Positions 57,263 to 64,000 of a stretch of 64,000 nt of DNA are shown here, in pieces. Below the pieces are notes generated by a model, which searched no databases, was not told the origin of the DNA, and worked only from the letters and a program-made list of their open reading frames with translations. Within the stretch, counting starts at the first letter, position 1, and the number at the start of each line of letters is the position of its first letter. The translations under genes were made by a program, and so were the position numbers. The DNA lies in contig CM075101.1 of NCBI GenBank assembly GCA_037576195.1, positions 49,352,001 to 49,416,000 of the forward strand, in the 5' to 3' direction. Source of the stretch: Phytoseiulus persimilis (taxonomy: Eukaryota > Arthropoda > Arachnida > Mesostigmata > Phytoseiidae).

Positions 57263-60200
57263 GGTGAGGAATCCGGTCCACTGAAAAGGGAGCGAACGTT
57301 GAGATTGAACTTCGTTTTGTTTCAGAACGTAACCAAACATCCTACCATGCGGGAAAAGCGGGAGGCTTCTAGAATCTAACAGAAACGCGCCCTCTCTCAC
57401 CGCAGAAGGTCGACTACTTTTTGGCATTGAAACTTTGGCTCTGATTTCATTCCGCGGAGATGCTTAACTTGGGATACCTCTACTCTCTCTCCCCCTCCCC
57501 TCACCGATGAAACCATATCGGTCTAATTCCAGGAGTCACTCAACGCTAATGATATGTTTCGCTGCCCTAGAAGAAGCATGCCCAAGGATCATGCACCACG
57601 TGTATTAGTCAAGCATGTGATGGATGCGAATTCTGAACCAGAGGCATCGCCACCGATGACGATCCTCGTCGATCGTAAGGAGTTCAGTTGAAAACCGTTG
57701 AGCTGTAGAGACAGAACAGAAGTCGAGTCCAGAGGAACACAACAGCGTTTTCCGAGTACGAGAGTGTTGTGGAAAACGAGCGATGCCGACTCGATCTTTA
57801 TTATTTGGACTTCGGCAGACTTGACCGATAGTCTCTTCGATCAACGGTAACGAACGGATCGGAATGTTTCAAGGGGCGGAAGCAGTCATGTTTCTCGTCC
57901 GAATCGAGCTCAGTTCCTCCGTTCCGTCAAGCTCGGTGCTGAGTGGCCTTCCCTCCACAAACAAAGAACACGACTTGTGCGAACTCGAATATCACTCGGT
58001 CGCTCTGTCTTGGAACAGCTGCGGCATGTTGGCCCTTAAACGCCCTTTTTACGATGATTCCTCCTCACTGATTGAAATGCGAACCGATGTCTAGCGTCTC
58101 CGATATTCTATGTACCCACACACATTTATCTGATTTCACCTGCAGCTATTCAAATGAGTTCTCATTTCCGAGAGCGTCATGATTTTTTTCAGAGCTCCAC
58201 AAGCTTCGCTTGACCTGGAAAGACTGACTGCGTCCGTTGTACAATTTCATGAGGAAAACCTCCAGAATGCGAGGGAATCAATGAAACTGACTGAGGGACC
58301 GGCTTACAGCGACGGATCAAAATGCGACGAGTGCGATCGATCTCGTAATGATGAGAGTTTGTTGCTAGGCTGTCGAAACTGTCAACCTGTTCCGTTCGTC
58401 TCATTGGAAGCTCATCGAGCGCACGCATGCATTCAGTCTTATCAGATCGAGTCCTCGGAACTATGTATAACGGATCCGCGACAATGTGGGTGTTACACCT
58501 CCCGAACGGGGTTTCGCCCGTTATTGAAAGCCGCAGGCTTGACTGCCACATCCGGCCCCGCCAGCGGTTCACAGCGAAGCGGAGAACGCGACCCGGGTGA
58601 AACTCTACGGATTTCATTTTGGAGGCAATGACACCTGACTAGATCGTTGACAACAGGGGGAAAAACGAATCATTGAAGACAAGCAGCGCCATCTGCATCT
58701 TCGACACCATCGCTCTTGTCCGCTGCGGGAAGCACGATCGATGATTGGATCGCGGTCGCAACGAAGAAGGCCTCAGGATTTGCGCTGGGATGTTATGTCT
58801 CGAATAAGGAAATAGAGGGAGGCTGACACTTCTCCTCCTTTCATTCCCATAAATGTGGCAGTTTCTCGACTTGAACTCGGGAGCTATTTTCGGACACTTC
58901 CGGTTTTCGGTTCCCAAGAGATGGAAAGGAAGATCCTCGAACGTTCTCAATATTCAATCTGGGAAAATCGTGCACAGCTCCTCGGAGGCTCATGGCTCGG
59001 GCCCAGGAAGCTTTGTCAAGGAACACGGGGGACGAAGTAAGGATGCATCAGGGCACAAAAACTGTCAAGAGACGGGCAGCAGGACAGCTCCAAAGAAACG
59101 GGAGGACAGTGTTCGATGACGCAACGGAAACTGTCATCAAAGGAGGAGGAGGCACTCACCTAAAACTTTGGAGAGCACATGGAACGATTTCTCTCCGGCA
59201 CCGCCTCTACGAGCTCCTTCTGCTGCTTCTACCAATGCCGTCTATCGCTTCCACCGCCACCAACAAGTTCCACTCACTACAGCTAGCTGACTGACGGCAG
59301 GTTGTCTTCCACGGAACGCACCGCTCCGCCGCTTCTGCCTAGGGACGACAGAGGGCGCTGCTCCGCTTCGTGAATCAACAAGCTTTTCACCGCTTTCACG
59401 TGTAGTGTCTGTCGTTCAACACATCATATCAACCGGTCATGTCCGACCAAGCTGTTTAGAATGTCGCCCTACGGAGCAGCGTTGCGAGCGGCTTCGCTCA
59501 GCTGGATCTTTTTTGCACGTGGATTTCAATTCGAAAGCTATCATTTAACACATTTACGAGGATAGGTTCTTTTCGCGAGTGCAAATCTGAGAAAATTTGA
59601 TACATGGTCTGTCAGACCTCTTCGAGAAGTGAACAATGGCATATTGTGATAAGTGAGCATCCCGCACAATCAGAACCAGTGTCAACGCGCGCAGTGTTGG
59701 AAGGTCGGCGAACTGCGACCGGGGAACTGGTGTGACGGAATTTCACGGTCGGGAGTTCGCGGAAAATAAAAGCGTCTCGAGCCTCATCCGACTCTTCTGA
59801 TTCATATCTCGATTTACGAGGCATACGCTTGCCGCGCCTCCCGGTTTTCCTGAAATGAAATGGTTTCCTCGGTCTCTGGTTTCTTTCCAGCCCGCGGCCA
59901 TGGCATGAGGCGCAGACCAGCTCCCGGACAGAACCAAGCTCCAGTACTCCTCAGCCGCGACAGGAGTGGCCCTCTAGAGAAGGATGCAGGTGGCGAACAT
60001 TGCGAAAGAATCATTATCTTGGCGTAGGATCTCATCCAAGTGGAGAACTGGAATGTCGAGTCCAAAGTTCCCTCAGGATGACCGTTGAGCTTTTCCAGTC
60101 CACGCAGCTCTCACTGCTCGGTTCGTCATTACTTTTCTTGGCTCCGCTTTTATGGGCTGCGAGATTCCGTCGGGAGTGGCACCCGAACATTTTCCATCCA

Positions 60201-61516
60201 CCCGATGAGAACCTTGCTCGCGGTGTCGAGAGCACAAACATCGCAGCTGAGACATCGACTCCTCGTTGAATTGCTTCGAGATGAGTAGGAAGATGATATA
60301 AACTTCCGGATCAAATGGCTGTAGCTGTGCGGCAATCAGCGAACATTCTTCCCTGTTGTTGGGCCTACTTAAAGGAGATTATTGGCAGACTTGATCGCCC
60401 ATAGGATGCCATGTAGATACATTTGGTTTGCTCCTCAATCTCTATGAGTACATACGTGCCGAATCTCAACTTGGGCCACGTCTTCGCGAGTGTGATTTAG
60501 CTCAGTGGGAGTTCAGATTCGAAGATTCGGAGCTGTCTCTCACTTCAAACTCCCTAGATCAGACTGCCTCGCGTCTCCGTGCCCAATGCCAGCTTACAGG
60601 AACACGTTGTTGGCAGACTCCGATCTTCAGTGAACGAGGTCGACGTTGGTTCAGCTCATTCCATAGGATGAAGAATCTAACCCGCTCCTCATCTTGGAAT
60701 ACAGCGGCGCGAGGGACTCCCGCGGAGAGAGCCACCCGAAACGTCTTTGAATGCATCAAAGAGCTCAGCTGTGATCTTCCCCCGGGGAACATCAGTGAGT
60801 TTCAGCAGGTGTTTGAGCTTCAAGGCTTGGCCGATATCAGTCTTTATCCTCGAAAACCGTAGACTCCTTGCCCGAATGAATTGTTACTGGAAATTCTGTT
60901 CTCTACCAGCAACGACAGAATCATATGGAAGAAGCGAGAGTCCTCTTCATCGTGCTCCATGCGTGAGATCGAACCATTACCAACTCCAAGCCTTTCTGCC
61001 AAGCCTCCAAGCCTCTTTGTCTTCAGAGCCGCTTCTATCGTTCCGAGTAAGACATTTCAAAGCTTCCTGCGCTCGATCTTCCGTGAGAGACGAATCTCCT
61101 GGAAACGACGTATCCAGACCAGATAATCGAGAAACTGACCACCTAGGCCCACGGAGCAGCGCCGCAATGATTTACAGCTACTGTTAGAGGACTCCACTCG
61201 AAGCGCTTTCGGACGGAATTTTGAAAACTCTGTTCTTATCCTCAAGCCTGTTCGACCGGGGTTCGATTTTGTTTTTCTCGCGTTCCGCTAGATGGAGCGC
61301 CGTTCCTTTTATTCGCGGTGGTAAGAAACAATATCCTCTCCCCGCAAAAGCGACAGCGCACACCAACACGGCCACACGGAAAACCGAGGGATTTCGGTTT
61401 GCGCAAACGCTGCAAAATGATGTGTTCGATCACGCGGGAGAACCTGTTCTGATGTGTGCCCTACCAGTTTCGTGGACTTGAGTTGAGGACCGACGTCGCT
61501 CTGTGCGCTCAGTAAC
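57263..61516. other. 4.2-kb intergenic region
   Basis: No gene could be supported on either strand. Open frames at 58179-58631 (+), 60428-60862 (+) and its antisense have no splice partners or homology I recognise. A tRNA-like A-box word (TTAGCTCAGTGGGAG) at about 60497 lacks a matching T-arm. The promoters of the VSP gene (-) and the AREL1-like gene (+) should be at the two ends. Confidence 0.4.
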
Positions 61517-64000
61517 ATGTTATCCCTGTTTGGGCTGATTCAAGCGGGAGTATTGGAGCCTGTTATTGAGAACTTTTCGACGCGATCTTTCGTTGAAGTT
61601 GTGATAGACTGGGCTCGGCAAGCCTCCGAGTACCTTCAGAAAGAGGAGGGAGGTCCACTAGCTGAGTTCCGTGAGTCCTTTGATGTTTAGAGTATGAGCT
61701 GGACAGACTGAGGAAAACTCTGCCGGGTGTCGCGATCTTCGCCTGACATCCGCTTCGTTGTGGCTCTCCACCGTACGTTCACGTTAGGGGCTGGGAGTTC
61801 GTCATTTATTGTGTCGCACGTGAGATCTGAGGCCGAGCAAAAAGCGAGGCGCTCAACAGCGAACGCCTGTACCACTGGACAGAAGCGCGGGAAGCGAAGC
61901 CACGAAGGAGTCTTTGATGCATTGTGAAATCTCATCCGATGTCTGCGTTTGCTGCCGTTCTTTTACGATTCTCAAACATGCCGACGAATGGAGTGTTTCA
62001 GGGGAATGATCATTCGCTTTCCAGCTGAGTGGAAGCCCCAATGGCCGGCAGGCCACTGGGCAAAAAGTTGTGTCGCGCCGACCGTCAATACTAAGCCCGG
62101 TACTTCCGCTCGCTTCGTTCTTTGTGTAGGGTTGCATAACCGACCCTCGTTGCGGAGCCGCTAGCGAACGGTGGCTTCATTGGCCGGGCGAATTTGCCTC
62201 ACTCGACGTTCGATAGCGTTTTTCTCTTCATGGCAGTTCTTTCAACTTCTTGATTTCACTGAGCGTTTGTTTATTTCATCCCCGTGGAGCGGGTGACGCC
62301 CGCCTGAGTCTCGTCGGAACGATTCTCGGACCGAATTTTCGGATCGGACGTTCTCGATGCACGGATCCAACCTCCCATTATCAGGGCAGGGAAATCGGGA
62401 ACTCACTTGCATGGAAACGCATCGGAGCGAGGTTCCGGTCTCGCTGCAAAACCACTTAATCTCGGACTTTCTTGCAGTACTTGTTGTGCTTTGCTCCGTG
62501 ATCGCCTCTACCTTGGCATTCTCTCACAAGCGAATCTCCCAGAGTCAGTCCGTTGACTCGGATGATTGCTACGTTGAGTTCTTATGGACGGAGTTCGATT
62601 CCGTGCCCCGAGTCGGCGAGCAGTATGGATACATCATACACGTAAGATAGAGGAGTGACAGTTCGATGGGTTAACGGATTGTGAGGCGGCCATGCCATAA
62701 TAGATAAGCGTCGATGTCTCATTGCAGCCTCAGGCAAATAGTTGAATCTTTCTAAATCAGTTGAAGTGGTTTCCCAATGGTATGAAGGTTGTGATTTTGT
62801 TCACCTTTTATTCGATCTGGAGATCGTAACAAAATGAATGCGTTTCCAGTATCCGCCGTCCAAGGCAGCACGAGGCCCACCTGAGTTCACTATATCCATG
62901 CACAACGGCGACATAGCCATCCCGTTCACCGTCGAGCACGACCCTCTTAATGGACAAGCAACGGTTAGTTCAAAGAACTTTGTCTCACAGACGACAGTCA
63001 AATTTCCGGGAGCACCATTAATGTTCAGCGCGCCACTCCGGGACAATGAACGAAGCTCTGGGCGACGACACGAGCTCTAACTTAGAACGAGGGGGCCTTC
63101 AGGTGCAGTTCACTCCGCGAGTGTCGGGTTACTACAACTTTAAGTTGGCAATCGAACAGATTCCGGTCGCAGGCAGTCCATTCCTGAAACGATTCGATCC
63201 CGGTGAGTTATGATCCCGATCTCCAGAGGAAATCTCTCACTGACGGAAGATGTTGTAACTCCGAACAGGACGTCTGATCCGGTTCATTGCCCCGATTCTG
63301 AGTGTTTTTCATTTGTTAGAGAACGCGTTTCTTCCGAAACCTGACGGCCACCGACTGTTTCAGGGGAACCCACAGCCACTCATATCAGTGTGTCGAATGC
63401 CCAAGAGGTCATGGTCACCGGGGATCAAACGCCGCTCCAGCTGAAACTACGGCTCAAAGACCGATATGGGAATGAAACCTTCATCGACGAACCGAACGCC
63501 AAACGTCTCGAGAAAATGTTTCGGCTCTCTGTCTATAGGGTATTTCTCTATCGGATTTTTTGCCCGCTTCACGCGCCAGGCCCGTTGTTCTACTCTTCGT
63601 ACTCACTGTCACTGAGAACCTCTAATTTCTCTTCGATCATTATCGATTCCGGCAGTAGCGCTCACTCAGACTTCATGCTTATCCTCGGAAGCAGCTTGAG
63701 AGGTCGCTGACCTTTGGCCCTCTCGAAACAGAAGGCCCTTCGTTGTGACGCAACGATATTTCGATATACCAGAACAAATCATTGGGGAGATGCAGGTTGG
63801 GGACGGACTGCGAATTTTGGGAGCTTCTCTGTGACTTTCCCAGAGTCACTCGCAAACACGACGATGAATGACAAGCATTCCAAATGATATCATTTTTCAG
63901 TACGATGGCAAAGAATGCTCGGTGAAGTATTCCGTCTGGAGGGACGACGTTCTGAACTTCGCGACCGTATCCATTCAGCTTCCCATATCAGGCATCTACA
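61517..64000 (+). CDS. AREL1: AREL1-like HECT E3 ubiquitin ligase, N-terminal part (runs off window)
   Basis: AREL1 (KIAA0317) is a filamin-repeat HECT ligase that in mammals ubiquitinates IAP antagonists. Exons seen: 61517-61670, 62478-62641, 62850-62963, 63103-63202, 63364-63539 and 63901 to the window end, all in phase. The start MLSLFGLIQAGVLEPVIENF is followed by a membrane segment (LLVVLCSVIASTLAF), comparable to the N-terminal helix of human AREL1. Then comes CYVEFLWTEFDSVPRVGEQY (cf. human CKVSWDWKDPYEVGHSM) and a filamin-type repeat, VQFTPRVSGYYNFKLAIEQI then VAGSPFLKRFDPGEP. The linker LKLRLKDRYGNETFIDEPNA follows. The HECT domain must lie beyond 64000, so its presence is inferred. 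The exon between 63539 and 63901 may be incomplete. Confidence 0.82.

Noticed and set aside
60487..60575. tRNA-like segment with TTAGCTCAGTGGGAG and partly pairing ends
   Set aside because: D-arm pairing is poor and there is no proper T-loop (GTTCRANYC). It is at best a decayed tRNA or a chance match.
60700..60862. Minus-strand frame with KTDIGQALKLKHLLKLTDV-like helical sequence
   Set aside because: Short, with an equally open frame on the other strand and no splice partners or homology I can name.

Overview
This is eukaryotic, gene-dense nuclear DNA, almost certainly from an arthropod and most likely a chelicerate. I infer a mite, perhaps a phytoseiid predatory mite, at moderate confidence. 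The signs are short GT-AG introns (mostly 60-130 bp), roughly even GC without visible CpG depletion, CCTAACCTAA motifs (the arthropod TTAGG telomere unit), an R1-clade LINE, and a voltage-sensor phosphatase, a family as far as I know missing from Drosophila. No prokaryotic features are present.

Layout. 1-7.2 kb (+): Polycomb RING-finger gene of Psc/Su(z)2 type, 8 coding exons. 7.5-8.4 kb: degenerate copies of pieces of both neighbouring genes. 9.5-10.7 kb (+): cyclin B. 12.0-12.4 kb: 87-bp tandem repeat with CCTAA cores. 13.2-15.4 kb (+): secernin with an apparent pair of mutually exclusive exons. 16.4-18.1 kb (-): novel secreted Met/Pro/Gly-rich protein. 18.5-21.1 kb: two small candidate genes. 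22.1-23.2 kb (+): perilipin/LSD. 25.1-27.9 kb (-): PGC-1/spargel coactivator. 28.6-30.1 kb (+): candidate unknown gene. 31.1-32.6 kb (+): mitochondrial ribosomal protein mL45. 34.7-38.9 kb (+): MARCH6/TEB4 ER ubiquitin ligase, with a one-base frame problem. 40.0-41.6 kb (-): LST8, the TOR subunit. 43.1-44.6 kb (+): Thr-Pro-rich protein with an N-terminal coiled coil. 46.7-49.7 kb: DNA transposon with long inverted repeats, itself invaded by a palindromic element. 49.7-51.7 kb (-): decayed R1-like LINE. 51.9-53.8 kb: two 45-bp minisatellites, one inside a foldback-like inverted repeat. 54.4-57.3 kb (-): voltage-sensing phosphatase (VSP/TPTE). 61.5-64.0 kb (+): 5' part of an AREL1-like HECT ligase, running off the window.

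Most genes are unlinked housekeeping or regulatory genes, so no operon-like cooperation is expected. Several touch lipid and energy metabolism (perilipin, PGC-1, LST8/TOR, mL45, VSP) and several ubiquitin signalling (PCGF RING, MARCH6, AREL1), but I read this as coincidence. The accessory interest lies in 46.7-53.8 kb (nested transposon, LINE, foldback minisatellite), the mosaic pseudogene block at 7.5-8.4 kb, the secernin exon pair, and the altered S4 sensor of the VSP. Exon boundaries were derived by hand from splice motifs and reading-phase continuity; all are models without transcript support.
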